The notes below the pieces were generated by a model. That model did no database searches and was not told where the DNA came from. It saw only the letters and a list, made by a program, of their open reading frames with translations. Shown in pieces: positions 34,103-44,192 of a stretch of DNA of 64,000 nt (its first letter is position 1; each line of letters opens with the position of its first letter). The position numbers and the translations under genes were made by a program. This DNA comes from Paenibacillus silvestris (GTDB lineage Bacteria; Bacillota; Bacilli; Paenibacillales; NBRC-103111): NCBI RefSeq assembly GCF_009882985.1, contig NZ_WTUZ01000010.1, positions 372,352-436,351 on the forward strand, in the 5' to 3' direction.

Positions 34103-35383
34103 CTACTCTCCCTTCTGATCCCGTAAAAAGTAAATCGTATCCAGTTGAACCCGCTTAGCAGCTTCGGCAATCGCCGGAATATCGATTTGTTCCACGGACT
34201 CGATTAAGCCCGCTACTGTACGCTCTTTACCAGATAAGATCGCATTAAAATCAAAAGAAATTAATTCAAAAGCGGAATCCTGAATTTCGCGAAGCTGATT
34301 CGCAATCATAGCTCGGGTCTGGCTTAGTTCAATATCATTAATATCTCCCTGCTCCATAGCCGTTAGCTGCTTGCGAATAATATCAACCGCTTTCTCATAA
34401 TTGGCCATTTCGATACCGGATTGAATCGTTAATATGCCTTTGTGCCCATCAAAACGAGAAGAAGCATAATAAGCTAGACTCGCTTTCTCACGGACGTTGA
34501 TAAACAATTTGGAATGCGGATACCCACCCAGAACACCATTATACATAAGGGCTACGGGATAAAGCTCATCACCATAAGAAATATTCGTGCGCAGACCCAT
34601 GTTCAATTTACCTTGATTAACGTCCAACCGCTCGACGATGGTCTTCACTTCACCTGATGCGCCCCGCGGAGCCGTAGTTACGTAACCAACATCTTGACTA
34701 CGTTCAATCTTGAATGCACTTGCTACGATTCCTTCAACTTCAGCTAGCGTTGTGTTACCAACCACATAGATATCTATTGGCTGAGATTGAAGCCACTGTC
34801 TATACTGTTCGTAAAGCTGTTCGGAATTGATGCGGTCAAGATCAGCTATTTTACCCAATGGGTGAAGACGATACGGATCGTCACTGCACATTTCTTCAAT
34901 ACAGCGCTCAGCCGCATAGCGAATTTTATCGTTAATGACGGATTCAATACGCTTCTGGAGCGTTTGTTTCTCGGAATCTACATATTTGCTGCGAAAATGA
35001 TTACCTTCTAGAGCAGGACGTGTCAGTGTTTCTCCAACAAAATCAAGTCCTTGCTTCAAAAGTGATTGCGCTGACTTCACGAAACGGTCATTAATAATAT
35101 CCATTCGCAACTGCACAATCTGATAATCGCCTCTTTTGTAAATATCAAACCCAAAACCTGCGCCATACAGATCATCCAAATACTCTCGAAATTGCTGCGT
35201 TTCCGGCCGTAATTCAGTTCCTCTGCGTAAAACAAAAGGAGTAAGGGCGGTATTCGTAACCGTTTCTTCATCTAAGGGACGGCCTATGTACACGGAAATA
35301 GCAAACGTTTTGAACCGATCTGTCGGCAGCACATGCAAACGTATATGATTTAGTGTACTGCGCTCAAATTGTATATGCTTCAA
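34103..35383 (-). CDS. ymfF: YmfF-like M16 peptidase homologue lacking the zinc motif
   Basis: 426 residues with the M16 fold (RLHVLPTDRFKTFAISVYIG start; GVLGGYPHSKLFINVREKASLAYYASS is the typical R/Y-type substrate-binding segment of the second lobe). Where active members have HxxEH this one reads ALTPFVLRRGTEL, so it has no zinc site and should act as the inactive partner of ymfH. TTG 35383 is the start, with GAAGGGAG upstream. Spacing of 3 bp to ymfH supports a fixed complex. Confidence 0.88.
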   Translation of the reverse strand: MKHIQFERSTLNHIRLHVLPTDRFKTFAISVYIGRPLDEETVTNTALTPFVLRRGTELRPETQQFREYLDDLYGAGFGFDIYKRGDYQIVQLRMDIINDRFVKSAQSLLKQGLDFVGETLTRPALEGNHFRSKYVDSEKQTLQKRIESVINDKIRYAAERCIEEMCSDDPYRLHPLGKIADLDRINSEQLYEQYRQWLQSQPIDIYVVGNTTLAEVEGIVASAFKIERSQDVGYVTTAPRGASGEVKTIVERLDVNQGKLNMGLRTNISYGDELYPVALMYNGVLGGYPHSKLFINVREKASLAYYASSRFDGHKGILTIQSGIEMANYEKAVDIIRKQLTAMEQGDINDIELSQTRAMIANQLREIQDSAFELISFDFNAILSGKERTVAGLIESVEQIDIPAIAEAAKRVQLDTIYFLRDQKGE

Positions 35384-35435
35384 AGGTCTGTCTCCCTTCT
35401 AAGATCGTAATAGTTCCATTATATTCCTATACGAG

Positions 35436-35469
35436 AAGGAGAAGCAACCAATGCAGGTCCCTTCTCCTT
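35436..35469 (-). terminator. Hairpin after sleB
   Basis: AAGGAGAAG and CTTCTCCTT form a perfect 9-bp stem with a 16-nt loop, 14 bp after the sleB stop. The tail is only modestly T-rich. Confidence 0.6.
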
Positions 35470-35482
35470 GTCCAGGTCGAAA

Positions 35483-36277
35483 TTATTTACAAAAAATATG
35501 CTTGCCAATAGTTTTAACTTGTGTTCTAGACCAGATCCACTTGGACGTCGCGGTTTCCGGGTTAAAGTAATAGATGCAACCGCCTGACGGATCCCAGCCA
35601 CTCAAAGCATCTCTTACCGCCTTTTTTGTTGATTCATCAGGAGTTAGCCAGATTTGACCGTCTGCTACTGCCGTAAAGGCGCCAGGCTGAAAAATAACTC
35701 CTGAAACCGTGTTTGGAAAACTCGGTGATTTTACGCGATTTAATATGACCGCTGCCACGGCAACTTGTCCGATATACGGCTCTCCGCGAGCTTCACCGTG
35801 CACCGCATTAGCCATAAGATTAATATCTTGATCGGAGAGCCCAAGGTTATTTGAAGGAACGAGATTAGCTGGCTTCTGGTCGGAAGTCGCATTGTCCGTA
35901 CCACCGGTACTTCCACCACCACCTGTGTTTCCTCCGGTCGCTGGCGCTGTTGGTTTCCAGTTTTTCGTGGCTTCCCAAAGCTTAAGCTTTGTTTTTGCCC
36001 CTACAATGCCATCTACCGTCATCCCAAATTCGCCTTGGAAACGTTTCACAGCTGTTAATGTTTTATACCCATAATCACCGTCTATATTACCGCCATAAAA
36101 ACCGATGAATTTCAAACGCCCTTGCAGTTCATTGACGTCTGCTCCCGTAGCTCCATAACGTATCTCATTTTTGCTGAACGTTTCTTCTGCTGGCGGGTTG
36201 AACTTTCCTTTCAATTGGAATGCAACAACCAATACGAAGACAATACAAAAAGTTAGCACAATTAATCGTTTATTCAT
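35483..36277 (-). CDS. sleB: SleB-type spore cortex-lytic enzyme
   Basis: Germination-specific lytic transglycosylase that cuts cortex peptidoglycan. An N-terminal membrane anchor/signal (LIVLTFCIVFVLVVAF) precedes a peptidoglycan-binding domain (~45-105: GATGADVNELQGRLKFIGFY, DGIVGAKTKLKLWEA). A Gly/Thr-rich linker (~115-135) leads to the Hydrolase_2 catalytic domain (~150-264) with the Glu in NAVHGEARGEPYIGQ. Starts at ATG 36277 or six codons earlier at a GTG; GAGAAGGGG lies just upstream of the ATG. A sigma-G promoter match fits forespore expression. No ypeB partner gene follows it, unlike the usual sleB-ypeB pair. Confidence 0.9.
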   Translation of the reverse strand: MNKRLIVLTFCIVFVLVVAFQLKGKFNPPAEETFSKNEIRYGATGADVNELQGRLKFIGFYGGNIDGDYGYKTLTAVKRFQGEFGMTVDGIVGAKTKLKLWEATKNWKPTAPATGGNTGGGGSTGGTDNATSDQKPANLVPSNNLGLSDQDINLMANAVHGEARGEPYIGQVAVAAVILNRVKSPSFPNTVSGVIFQPGAFTAVADGQIWLTPDESTKKAVRDALSGWDPSGGCIYYFNPETATSKWIWSRTQVKTIGKHIFCK

Positions 36278-36331
36278 TCCCCTTCTCAACCTCACTTTTC
36301 AAATAAGAGCCTTTTCTTACTTTTCTTAGCT

Positions 36332-36361
36332 TATTATGAGAAAGGGGGTCTTTGTTTATGC
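36332..36361 (-). promoter_or_regulatory. Sigma-G promoter of sleB
   Basis: GCATA, an 18-nt spacer and CATAATA on the minus strand match the B. subtilis sigma-G consensus gnATr-N18-cATnnTA at every defined position. It ends about 55 bp before the sleB start and begins right after the spoIIIE terminator. Confidence 0.75.
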
Positions 36362-36365
36362 AAAC

Positions 36366-36391
36366 AAAAACACTCTCCTGAAAGAGAGTGT
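36366..36391 (-). terminator. Terminator after spoIIIE/ftsK
   Basis: ACACTCTC and GAGAGTGT form a perfect stem with a 6-nt loop followed by TTTTTG on the minus strand, 26 bp after the stop. Confidence 0.9.
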
Positions 36392-36416
36392 CCATGTATT
36401 CATCCTATATCCGTTG

Positions 36417-38981
36417 TCAACTAATTCGATTGTGCTGATATTGCTCAATAGACATCAAGACCTCACGGGGTTTGCTTCCCTCATAAGGGCCGACAACTCC
36501 CTTGGCTTCCATAGCGTCAACAAGCCTTGCTGCGCGTGTATAGCCGACTCTCATGCGTCTTTGCAATAAGGAAACGGAAGCTTGTTTCGCTTCTAGCACG
36601 ATTTGGACGGCTTGATCATACAGCTCGTCCTCGAATTCATTTTGCTGCTCAGGCATTTCTTCAACTTGCGGTACCAACTCTTCTTGGTAATTGGCTTGTT
36701 CTTGCGTACGTACAAAGGTCACAACATGCTCAACCTCTTGATCGGATAAAAAAGCTCCCTGTATACGTACCGGCTTGGATGCGCCAACAGGTAAATAAAG
36801 CATATCGCCTCGACCTAACAACTTCTCCGCACCAACCATATCCAAAATCGTCCGTGAATCGACTTGCGAGGAAACACCGAATGCAATACGCGAAGGGATA
36901 TTGGCTTTGATTACTCCCGTAATAACGTCAACGGAAGGCCGTTGTGTAGCAATAATCAAGTGAATACCTGCTGCACGAGCCATCTGCGCTAATCGGCAGA
37001 TCGAATCCTCCACGTCATTAGCCGCAACCATCATCAAGTCAGCCAACTCATCGACAATGACAACATAGTAAGGCAGTGGAGCTGCCGTGCCGCTCTCGAT
37101 TAGCATCGCATTATATCCTTCAATGTTTCGCGTGCCGCTCTTCGAGAACAGCTCGTATCGTTTCTCCATTTCGACAACGATCTTCTTAAGAGCTAGAGAA
37201 GCTCTGCGCGGGTCTGTAACAACCGGCGCTAGAAGATGCGGTATTCCGTTGTAAACATTGAGCTCAACCATTTTGGGGTCAATCATCAAAAACTTGACTT
37301 CGTTCGGCTTAGCTTTGTACAAGATACTCGTTATGATCCCGTTGATACATACGGATTTACCTGATCCTGTGGCACCAGCTACCAGTAGATGGGGCATTCT
37401 AGCCAAATTCCCGACGATAGGTTGTCCGGAAATATCTCTTCCTAGTACAACGGATAAGCGTGAGCTGGATTCTTGAAAAGCAGACGTTTCCATCACTTCT
37501 CGCATTGTTACGATGGACACCTCTAGATTTGGAACCTCAATCCCAATCGCCGATTTGCCCGGAATCGGAGCTTCCATCCGAATATCCTTAGCAGCGAGCG
37601 CCAGCGCTATATCATCGGTTAAGGATACAATGCGACTCACCTTCACCCCGACATCTGGCTGAATTTCATACCGTGTTACCGCAGGTCCTCTTACGACCTC
37701 GAGAACCTTGGCACGAACTCCGAAGCTTTCCAAGGTAGCTTCTAGCTTCCTGGCATTCGCTTTGTAGTCAGACATCTCACTGCCTTTGCCAACTGCTGGC
37801 TTCGATAGTAGCTCGAGTGCAGGCATTTCATACGGCCGGGTTTGAACGACCGGTACCTGATCTTGAAACTCTAGAGTCACAGGCTCGTCGTCAGCAACTG
37901 CATCACCAGCAGAAGCTGGCTTTGTCTTAGGTAACACAGTTGTAGATGCAGCCGCGGCAGGTTTAACTGATTGTTGTGCTTCTTGGAAAACTTGCTCCTG
38001 GAAATCACGAATGATTGGTGTAACAGGCTGATCTTCCGAAGAGATTTCGCTAGCAGTTCGTCCTTCATTCGATTGATAAACAACTTGCTCGGAAGCTTCC
38101 GCTGCTTCTTCATTATGTAAAAGATTATCTTCACTCTCATCGTTTGCAGCTGTTGTAGCTTTCTTCCGACCTTCTTTAATCGGTCGCAGCAGCTCCATAA
38201 TAAGCGGTGATTTCTTGCGCTTCGCAGGCTGGAATACTTCTTCATCGAACTCATCGTCAACAGGCACATAAGCTTGTCTCTTTACCTTTTTGACACTAGC
38301 ACCTGAGGCCGAGGCCGTAGCAACTTGCGCTGGTTGACGCCCTTCTCGATCCTGCAGCCATTCTTTCATTCTGTCTTTGAAATTTTGTCCGACATTGCTG
38401 AATCTACCGCGGATTACATTCCCGATATCTACATAAGAAATGCCAGTAGCCAGAATAAAACCTATTACAAATAACGCGTACTGAATCAATCTTGCACCCA
38501 AATAGTCAAATAAAAAGTACAAGATACTATACAGCGTGGCGCCGATCATCCCGCCGCCTATACCGTGTTCAAGCGCAGCCTTCCCTGCGTCCGTCGGATG
38601 CAGCCCCTCCAACATGGCGCTCCATGTAGAAGAAATGATTTTACCTGACGTAAATCCGCCATCTGGGTATAACTGAGCAAATAAATCAATCTGATTTTTT
38701 ATCAGCAGACCAAGAATGAACAGCAGAATGCCTGCTTTCTTAGGCGTCACCATCTGTGGCCAAGCACGTTTGATCATGGCATATAAGGCCACATATATGA
38801 AAATGAGAGGCACCAACGAATACCATGTTCCAACAAAGAAACGGAAAAGGTAAATCAGTGAGTTCCCGACATGTCCTTGATGGGCAAGTGCAATGACGGA
38901 AAAAATCAAAATGAGAATTCCGTACAATTCGAATAACAAGCTAGTTTTTAAAGCCTTACCTTTCTTCTTGCGTTTCGCCAC
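36417..38981 (-). CDS. spoIIIE: DNA translocase SpoIIIE/FtsK
   Basis: Septal DNA pump; its place after tepA-ylzJ is that of B. subtilis spoIIIE. About 854 residues from GTG 38981, which has GGGGGTGA upstream; the ORF extends 29 codons further with no ribosome site and non-family sequence. Four or five membrane helices occupy ~15-190, followed by a variable, acidic Ala/Glu/Gln-rich linker to ~395 and the motor domain with Walker [10 protein letters not shown] and Walker [11 protein letters not shown]. The C-terminal gamma winged helix ([21 protein letters not shown]) reads the polar SRS/KOPS-type sequences. Confidence 0.93.
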   Translation of the reverse strand: MAKRKKKGKALKTSLLFELYGILILIFSVIALAHQGHVGNSLIYLFRFFVGTWYSLVPLIFIYVALYAMIKRAWPQMVTPKKAGILLFILGLLIKNQIDLFAQLYPDGGFTSGKIISSTWSAMLEGLHPTDAGKAALEHGIGGGMIGATLYSILYFLFDYLGARLIQYALFVIGFILATGISYVDIGNVIRGRFSNVGQNFKDRMKEWLQDREGRQPAQVATASASGASVKKVKRQAYVPVDDEFDEEVFQPAKRKKSPLIMELLRPIKEGRKKATTAANDESEDNLLHNEEAAEASEQVVYQSNEGRTASEISSEDQPVTPIIRDFQEQVFQEAQQSVKPAAAASTTVLPKTKPASAGDAVADDEPVTLEFQDQVPVVQTRPYEMPALELLSKPAVGKGSEMSDYKANARKLEATLESFGVRAKVLEVVRGPAVTRYEIQPDVGVKVSRIVSLTDDIALALAAKDIRMEAPIPGKSAIGIEVPNLEVSIVTMREVMETSAFQESSSRLSVVLGRDISGQPIVGNLARMPHLLVAGATGSGKSVCINGIITSILYKAKPNEVKFLMIDPKMVELNVYNGIPHLLAPVVTDPRRASLALKKIVVEMEKRYELFSKSGTRNIEGYNAMLIESGTAAPLPYYVVIVDELADLMMVAANDVEDSICRLAQMARAAGIHLIIATQRPSVDVITGVIKANIPSRIAFGVSSQVDSRTILDMVGAEKLLGRGDMLYLPVGASKPVRIQGAFLSDQEVEHVVTFVRTQEQANYQEELVPQVEEMPEQQNEFEDELYDQAVQIVLEAKQASVSLLQRRMRVGYTRAARLVDAMEAKGVVGPYEGSKPREVLMSIEQYQHNRIS

Positions 38982-39045
38982 GCTTGTCACCCCCAAGTCC
39001 ACATTATACCATATTTGGCTTGAGGGATGATACAGGAACAACGCT

Positions 39046-39282
39046 TTAAGTGAGTGAAGACTCCACAATTGGACTGTAAGAAATTATGGTTCCTGGCGCA
39101 TATTGCTCTTTTAAATAATCCTGTGGGTTACAGCTGTACAGCCTAACAATGCGTGCTTGAAAGCCGCTAAGAGGCTCAATTTGCATCTTGATTCCACCCA
39201 GATCAATATCCATGAATTTGGGCTCATAGGTATCAGCCCCTTCAAAAATGACATCCATCGGCACGACCGAATAATGAATCAT
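39046..39282 (-). CDS. ylzJ: YlzJ-like small protein
   Basis: 78-residue soluble protein of unknown function, conserved next to tepA in spore formers. Sequence begins [15 protein letters not shown] and has [16 protein letters not shown] near the end. Its ATG overlaps the tepA stop by 4 bp and it ends 64 bp before spoIIIE, so it is translationally coupled to tepA. Confidence 0.85.
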   Translation of the reverse strand: MIHYSVVPMDVIFEGADTYEPKFMDIDLGGIKMQIEPLSGFQARIVRLYSCNPQDYLKEQYAPGTIISYSPIVESSLT

Positions 39283-40016
39283 TGTACCATGCCACCACCC
39301 ATAGCTGCCTTCTTCGATTCAATGCGCTTGTTGAGCTCTTGAATGGCATCACCGATCCCGCCGACTTGGTTGATTAAACCGTATTTCACAGCATCCTCGC
39401 CAATGACCGTTGTCCCGATATCCCTTGTCAGCTCGCCTGTCGTAAACATCAACTCTTTAAACTTTTGTTCCGTTATATTGGAATGTTTCGTTACGAATCG
39501 CACAACACGTTCTTGCATTTTGTCCAAATACTCAAATGTTTGCGGAACTCCGATAATTAAACCATTTAATCGGATCGGATGAATGGTCATCGTTGCTGTC
39601 TCGGCAATAATGGAATAATCTGCTGAAACGGCTATAGGGACACCGATGCTGTGCCCTCCCCCTAGCACTAACGCAATAGAAGGCTTCGAAAGGGTCGCCA
39701 CCATCTCTGCAATCGCTAACCCAGCCTCAACATCTCCACCCACTGTATTTAAAATGATCATAACGCCTTCAATTTTTGGATTCTGCTCTGCGGCGACCAG
39801 TTGTGGAATGAGATGCTCATATTTCGTTGTTTTATTCTGCGGCGGTAGAACGATATGGCCTTCCACTTGTCCGATAATGGTAAGACAAAAAATGTTCGAT
39901 TCACCCGAAATCGTATTGGTTTGGCCTAATTGCTGAATATTTTCGAGGATCGGATTTTTCTTACCTTCCTCTGTTACTGGTTCTTGCTGCTTCGTCGGTT
40001 CTGTTGATGATGCCAC
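39279..40016 (-). CDS. tepA: TepA, ClpP-like protease
   Basis: ClpP-fold serine protease homologue, 245 residues, GTG start with GGGGG upstream. In B. subtilis it has been linked to protein export and to degrading spore proteins. The catalytic Ser is in GGGHSIGVP (~118), the His is expected in [11 protein letters not shown] (~143), and [14 protein letters not shown] is the substrate-binding strand. The first ~35 residues are a polar, charged extension. Fixed neighbours ylzJ and spoIIIE follow. Confidence 0.9.
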   Translation of the reverse strand: MASSTEPTKQQEPVTEEGKKNPILENIQQLGQTNTISGESNIFCLTIIGQVEGHIVLPPQNKTTKYEHLIPQLVAAEQNPKIEGVMIILNTVGGDVEAGLAIAEMVATLSKPSIALVLGGGHSIGVPIAVSADYSIIAETATMTIHPIRLNGLIIGVPQTFEYLDKMQERVVRFVTKHSNITEQKFKELMFTTGELTRDIGTTVIGEDAVKYGLINQVGGIGDAIQELNKRIESKKAAMGGGMVQ

Positions 40017-40130
40017 AATAAGTCCCCCTTCATGTTTGACTAATTATCCTTACCTGCATGGATCATAATCTCCCATAGTATGAATAATCTTGGTTCCTTT
40101 CATGCATGATGTCATCTTAAGAACCAACTG

Positions 40131-40163
40131 AAAAAAGCTCCCTCCAGTGATGGAGAGAGCTTT
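40131..40163 (-). terminator. Terminator after rnjB
   Basis: AAAGCTCTCTCCA pairs with TGGAGGGAGCTTT (one mismatch) around a 4-nt loop, then a T run on the minus strand, 34 bp after the rnjB stop. Confidence 0.88.
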
Positions 40164-40196
40164 GCTATTTGCATAGGTTCAAGTGACTGTTCGAGC

Positions 40197-41873
40197 CTAG
40201 ACTTCCATGATAATTGGAAGGATCATTGGTCTTCTTCTGGTTTGTTCATATAAAAAGCGTCCGAGAACATCTTTTACGTTAGTTTTTAAAGATGCCCATT
40301 CATTTACATTTTCATTCATTAACTTCGTTAATGTGTTGGTAACGATACGATTGGCTTCTTCCAAGAGGCCCTCTGATTCACGTACATATACGAATCCGCG
40401 AGAGATAATATCCGGTCCGGATAGAATTTTGCCATCTTGTTTACTGAGAGTAACTACGACTACAAGAATACCGTCCTGAGACAGTAACTTACGGTCACGC
40501 AACACAATGTTGCCTACATCCCCGACGCCCAGTCCATCAATCAGAATGTTGCCGCTTTGAACTTTAGATCCTTTGCGTGCAACACCATTTTGAATTTCTA
40601 CCGTGTCACCGATATCGCACATAAAAATATCTTCTTTCGCCATACCCACGGACTCAGCAAGGATTCCATGTTGACGCAGCATGCGATATTCACCGTGAAT
40701 TGGAATAAAGTATTTCGGTTTCATCAAATTGAGCATAAGCTTCAATTCTTCTTGACTACCGTGACCTGATACGTGTACACCGGTTACTGAACCTGGTCCG
40801 TAAATAACATTAGCACCAATACGGAACAATTCATCGACGGTACGACCTACGTCGCGTTCGTTCCCTGGAATCGGCGTAGCTGCAATAATGACCGTATCAC
40901 CTGGTAAAATATCAACCTTGCGGTGGGTGGAACGCGCCATTCTTGTAAGTGCAGACATCGGCTCGCCTTGGCTTCCAGTGGAAAGAATGACAACCCGATC
41001 AGCAGCAAGCTTGTTCACTTCTTCTGGCTCAATCAACATGCCATCCGGAATGTTCAAGTAACCTAATTCGCTTGCAATCGATACCACATTTACCATGCTT
41101 CGACCAATAACGGTAACTTTACGATTCGTTGCAGCCGCTGCATCAAACACTTGTTGTACACGATGAATGTTAGATGCAAAAGTAGCAATGACAACTCTCT
41201 GTTTAGCTTTACGGAACACTTCTTCAATCTCAACGCCTACACTGCGCTCTGAACCTGTGTAACCAGGTCGTTCTGCGTTGGTACTGTCAGAAAGCAAGGC
41301 AAGAACGCCTTTCTTCCCGATCTCTGCCATACGGTGCAAATCAGCATATTGATCATTCACAGGAGTTTGATCAAATTTGAAATCCCCTGTATGAACAACG
41401 ACGCCTTCCGGCGTATCCAGAGCGACACCAACAGAATCAGGAATACTGTGATTGGTTTTGAAGAATGTTGCTGTAAGAGTGCCTAAAGAAAGCACGGTAT
41501 CCGCGTTAATGAGGATCCGGTTCGTCGTACCGAGCAAGTTCGCTTCCTTCAGCTTCGCCTCAATGAGACCCATTGTAAGCTTGGTAGCATACAGTGGAAC
41601 ATTAAGGTGCTTAAGCACATAAGGTAAGCCGCCGATATGATCTTCATGGCCGTGAGTAATGATAATGCCGCGTACTTTATCCCGATTCTCCGTTAAGTAT
41701 CCGATATCTGGAATGACAATATCGATTCCGAGCATGTCCTGCTCAGGAAATTTCAAACCACTATCAATGACGATGATATCGTTCGCATACTGAACGCAAT
41801 ACATATTTTTTCCGATTTCGCCCACGCCGCCAAGAGCGAAGATCAAAAGTTTATCAATATTTTTTTTGGACAA
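40197..41873 (-). CDS. rnjB: Ribonuclease J (RnjB type)
   Basis: Metallo-beta-lactamase/beta-CASP nuclease with 5'-3' exo- and endonuclease activity on RNA; with RnjA it forms the J1/J2 complex. 558 residues. The zinc motif H74-G-H-E-D78-H79 is intact, with further ligands in HTGDFKFD (~160) and the beta-CASP HGSQEELKLML and HGEYRML. The start is TTG 41873 with AAGGAGG. I name it rnjB rather than rnjA because it follows dapA, as ymfA/rnjB does in B. subtilis. Confidence 0.92.
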   Translation of the reverse strand: MSKKNIDKLLIFALGGVGEIGKNMYCVQYANDIIVIDSGLKFPEQDMLGIDIVIPDIGYLTENRDKVRGIIITHGHEDHIGGLPYVLKHLNVPLYATKLTMGLIEAKLKEANLLGTTNRILINADTVLSLGTLTATFFKTNHSIPDSVGVALDTPEGVVVHTGDFKFDQTPVNDQYADLHRMAEIGKKGVLALLSDSTNAERPGYTGSERSVGVEIEEVFRKAKQRVVIATFASNIHRVQQVFDAAAATNRKVTVIGRSMVNVVSIASELGYLNIPDGMLIEPEEVNKLAADRVVILSTGSQGEPMSALTRMARSTHRKVDILPGDTVIIAATPIPGNERDVGRTVDELFRIGANVIYGPGSVTGVHVSGHGSQEELKLMLNLMKPKYFIPIHGEYRMLRQHGILAESVGMAKEDIFMCDIGDTVEIQNGVARKGSKVQSGNILIDGLGVGDVGNIVLRDRKLLSQDGILVVVVTLSKQDGKILSGPDIISRGFVYVRESEGLLEEANRIVTNTLTKLMNENVNEWASLKTNVKDVLGRFLYEQTRRRPMILPIIMEV

Positions 41874-42000
41874 GAATATACCTCCTTCTAAGATTGGACG
41901 ACGAATTTTAAATGAAAAACCGAACTAGTCACTTGCAACCATTATACATGAAAAAAAACAACAAATACAAGTTAATACCGATTACAATAGCTTCCCCAAA

Positions 42001-42028
42001 AAAAGAAAACCGATGCCGGAGCACCGAT
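42001..42028 (-). terminator. Terminator after dapA
   Basis: ATCGGTGC/GCATCGGT (two G-T pairs, TCCG loop) followed by TTTTCTTTTTTT on the minus strand, 14 bp after the dapA stop; end of the dipicolinate operon. Confidence 0.85.
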
Positions 42029-42041
42029 TCATTAGGCGTTA

Positions 42042-42905
42042 TCATACAAAAAGTGATTGGATGAATTGTCCTTCTTGCTCGGATACGCGAACTAGCGGAA
42101 GTCTCACGCCACCTGTTTGAATGCCTTTCAGTGCAAGAGCATGCTTAATTGGTGCAGGACTCGGAACACGGAAAATGCCAATAAACACAGGGTGCAGCTT
42201 ACGATGTAGCTCTGCCGCTTGCTGAATGTTACCTTCTAAATAATACTTTACCATAGATTGCATTTCTTTTCCAATCACATGACTCGCTACGCTAATAATG
42301 CCATGACAACCAACCGATATTGCTGGCAGGGCATTACTGTCATCCCCGCTGTATACTAGGAAACCAGGGGCTGCATCGTTAAGAATACGGGTTAATTGAT
42401 CCGTGTTCGCACAATCCTTGGTTGCCACAATATTCGAAATATGAGAAAGACGAATGGTTGTTTCAGCATCCAAATTGACGCCAGTACGTCCCGGTACATT
42501 ATAAAGCATGATACCAACTTTAACGGATTCAGCAACGGCTTTAAAATGCTGGTACAGCCCTTCTTGTGATGGGCGGTTATAGTAAGGAGCAACGATGAGC
42601 AAAGCATCTACTCCGAGTGTCTCAACCTTTTGGGAGAAATGGATGGTGTGTGCAGTGTCATTGCTTCCAGTGCCTGCAATGATTTTGCAACGCCCCCTTG
42701 CATAACGAACGGATAGCTCGATAAGCTTCAGCTTCTCCTCGTCATTTAATGTAGGCGCCTCACCTGTGGTCCCACAAATTACGAGGCTATCAGACTGCTG
42801 CTCTTCGATCAAATAATTGATTAGCGGTTCTACTTGGTCCCAGTTGACTTGTAATTGCTCGTCAAACGGAGTGACCATGGCTGTGATTACTCTTCCAAAA
42901 TCCAC
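42042..42905 (-). CDS. dapA: 4-hydroxy-tetrahydrodipicolinate synthase
   Basis: Condenses pyruvate with aspartate semialdehyde, first step of the diaminopimelate/lysine branch and source of the dipicolinate precursor. TIM barrel with GTTGEAPTLNDEEK (~44), the Tyr of MLYNVPGRTG (~135) and the Schiff-base Lys in IVATKDCANTD (~163). I start at GTG 42905 (DFGRVITAMVTPFD), 8 nt after GGAGG; the GTG at 42914 overlaps that site. Last gene of dpaA-dpaB-asd-dapG-dapA. Confidence 0.96.
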   Translation of the reverse strand: MDFGRVITAMVTPFDEQLQVNWDQVEPLINYLIEEQQSDSLVICGTTGEAPTLNDEEKLKLIELSVRYARGRCKIIAGTGSNDTAHTIHFSQKVETLGVDALLIVAPYYNRPSQEGLYQHFKAVAESVKVGIMLYNVPGRTGVNLDAETTIRLSHISNIVATKDCANTDQLTRILNDAAPGFLVYSGDDSNALPAISVGCHGIISVASHVIGKEMQSMVKYYLEGNIQQAAELHRKLHPVFIGIFRVPSPAPIKHALALKGIQTGGVRLPLVRVSEQEGQFIQSLFV

Positions 42906-42930
42906 CGTTTGCACCTCCTGAATCTCATAT

Positions 42931-44148
42931 TCATTTATTTAAACCAAATTTATGATGTAATGCCTTAACGGATTTAATCATATCTTCACCTTGAACAAGC
43001 ACCCAAATCGTCGTATTCGAATCGGCTGATTGCAGGATCCGTATGTCTTCTACCGTTAAAGCCTCTACAATTTGCGCCATAATTCCTGGCACACCGTTCA
43101 TCCCCCCGCCAATCACGGATACCTTAGCGCATCCACTTAAAGCTTGGGGTTCATAACCATGGCTCCTAAGCAGCTTAACAGCACGCTCAGCTTCGTGGTC
43201 AAACACGGTATATACAACTGCCGAAGGATTCACACTGATAAAATCGACACTGATTTGGTTCTGCGCCATCGTTTTGAAAACACGAAGCTGTAGATCAAAT
43301 TGCCCTTCAACAGCGGCCACATAGATTTGCGTAATATTCGTAAAATGGGCTATCCCCGTAACAAAGCGGTCTTTCACTTGATTCAAATCATGCGGGATAC
43401 TGTCTGAAGCTGTAACCAAAGTGCCTAATTCCTTCGTGAACGTGGATCGAACCCGGATCGGAATATTAGCGTGCATAGCGACTTCTACTGCACGCGGATG
43501 AATCACTTTAGCACCATTATGCGCCATATTGCAAATCTCGGCAAAGCTGACGCGAATAAGCGGTTTAGCGTCCTCGACGATTCTTGGATCCGCTGTCATT
43601 ATCCCATTCACATCGGTGAAAATATCAACAATTTCAGCTTTCAGTGCCGCTCCTAATGCTGTCGCTGAAGTATCGCTACCTCCACGACCCAGCGTAGTCA
43701 GCTCATCCTCGCTAGTTTTACCCTGAAAACCTGTAACAATAACAACCATATCTTGTTCCAGTAACTCTAGAATACGGTTAGGCTGCATAGCCACGATCTT
43801 AGCATTACCGTGATCGTCATTGGTTAGGATGCCAGCTTGCCCACCCGTCAAAACTGTCGAGCTTATGCCTCTAGACTGCAATAAGCTGCACAAATGTACC
43901 GCAGAAATTAATTCTCCGCAGCCCATTAGCATATCGAGTTCCCGCGCCGGCAGCCCCTCCCCATTCTTACGAACAAGGTCTAAGAGCGTGTCAGTCGCAT
44001 AGGGTTCCCCTTTACGTCCCATCGCCGAAACAACAACAACTAGTTTGTAATCATCAATTAGTGCATCTTGAATATGTCCAATAACGTGTTCTCTAGCTTG
44101 TGCGGTGGAAAGCGAGGTACCTCCGAATTTCTGTACAAGGATTCGCAT
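42931..44148 (-). CDS. dapG: Aspartokinase I (DapG type)
   Basis: Phosphorylates aspartate to start lysine/DAP synthesis. 405 residues with the kinase domain (VQKFGGTSL start; GRGGSDTSATALGAAL at ~155) and two C-terminal ACT domains (~275-400) that sense amino acids. DapG in B. subtilis is the DAP-sensitive isozyme for cell wall and spore use, and the operon place is the same. A single ATG with GGGGG upstream. I see no L-box lysine riboswitch in front of it. Confidence 0.94.
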   Translation of the reverse strand: MRILVQKFGGTSLSTAQAREHVIGHIQDALIDDYKLVVVVSAMGRKGEPYATDTLLDLVRKNGEGLPARELDMLMGCGELISAVHLCSLLQSRGISSTVLTGGQAGILTNDDHGNAKIVAMQPNRILELLEQDMVVIVTGFQGKTSEDELTTLGRGGSDTSATALGAALKAEIVDIFTDVNGIMTADPRIVEDAKPLIRVSFAEICNMAHNGAKVIHPRAVEVAMHANIPIRVRSTFTKELGTLVTASDSIPHDLNQVKDRFVTGIAHFTNITQIYVAAVEGQFDLQLRVFKTMAQNQISVDFISVNPSAVVYTVFDHEAERAVKLLRSHGYEPQALSGCAKVSVIGGGMNGVPGIMAQIVEALTVEDIRILQSADSNTTIWVLVQGEDMIKSVKALHHKFGLNK

Positions 44149-44192
44149 GAGTTTCCCCCATATTCACTGCAACTTGATCGCAGTTATGCTGA

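Noticed and set aside
44149-44192. Lysine riboswitch in front of dapG
   Set aside because: The gap after asd is only 44 bp, too short for an L box.
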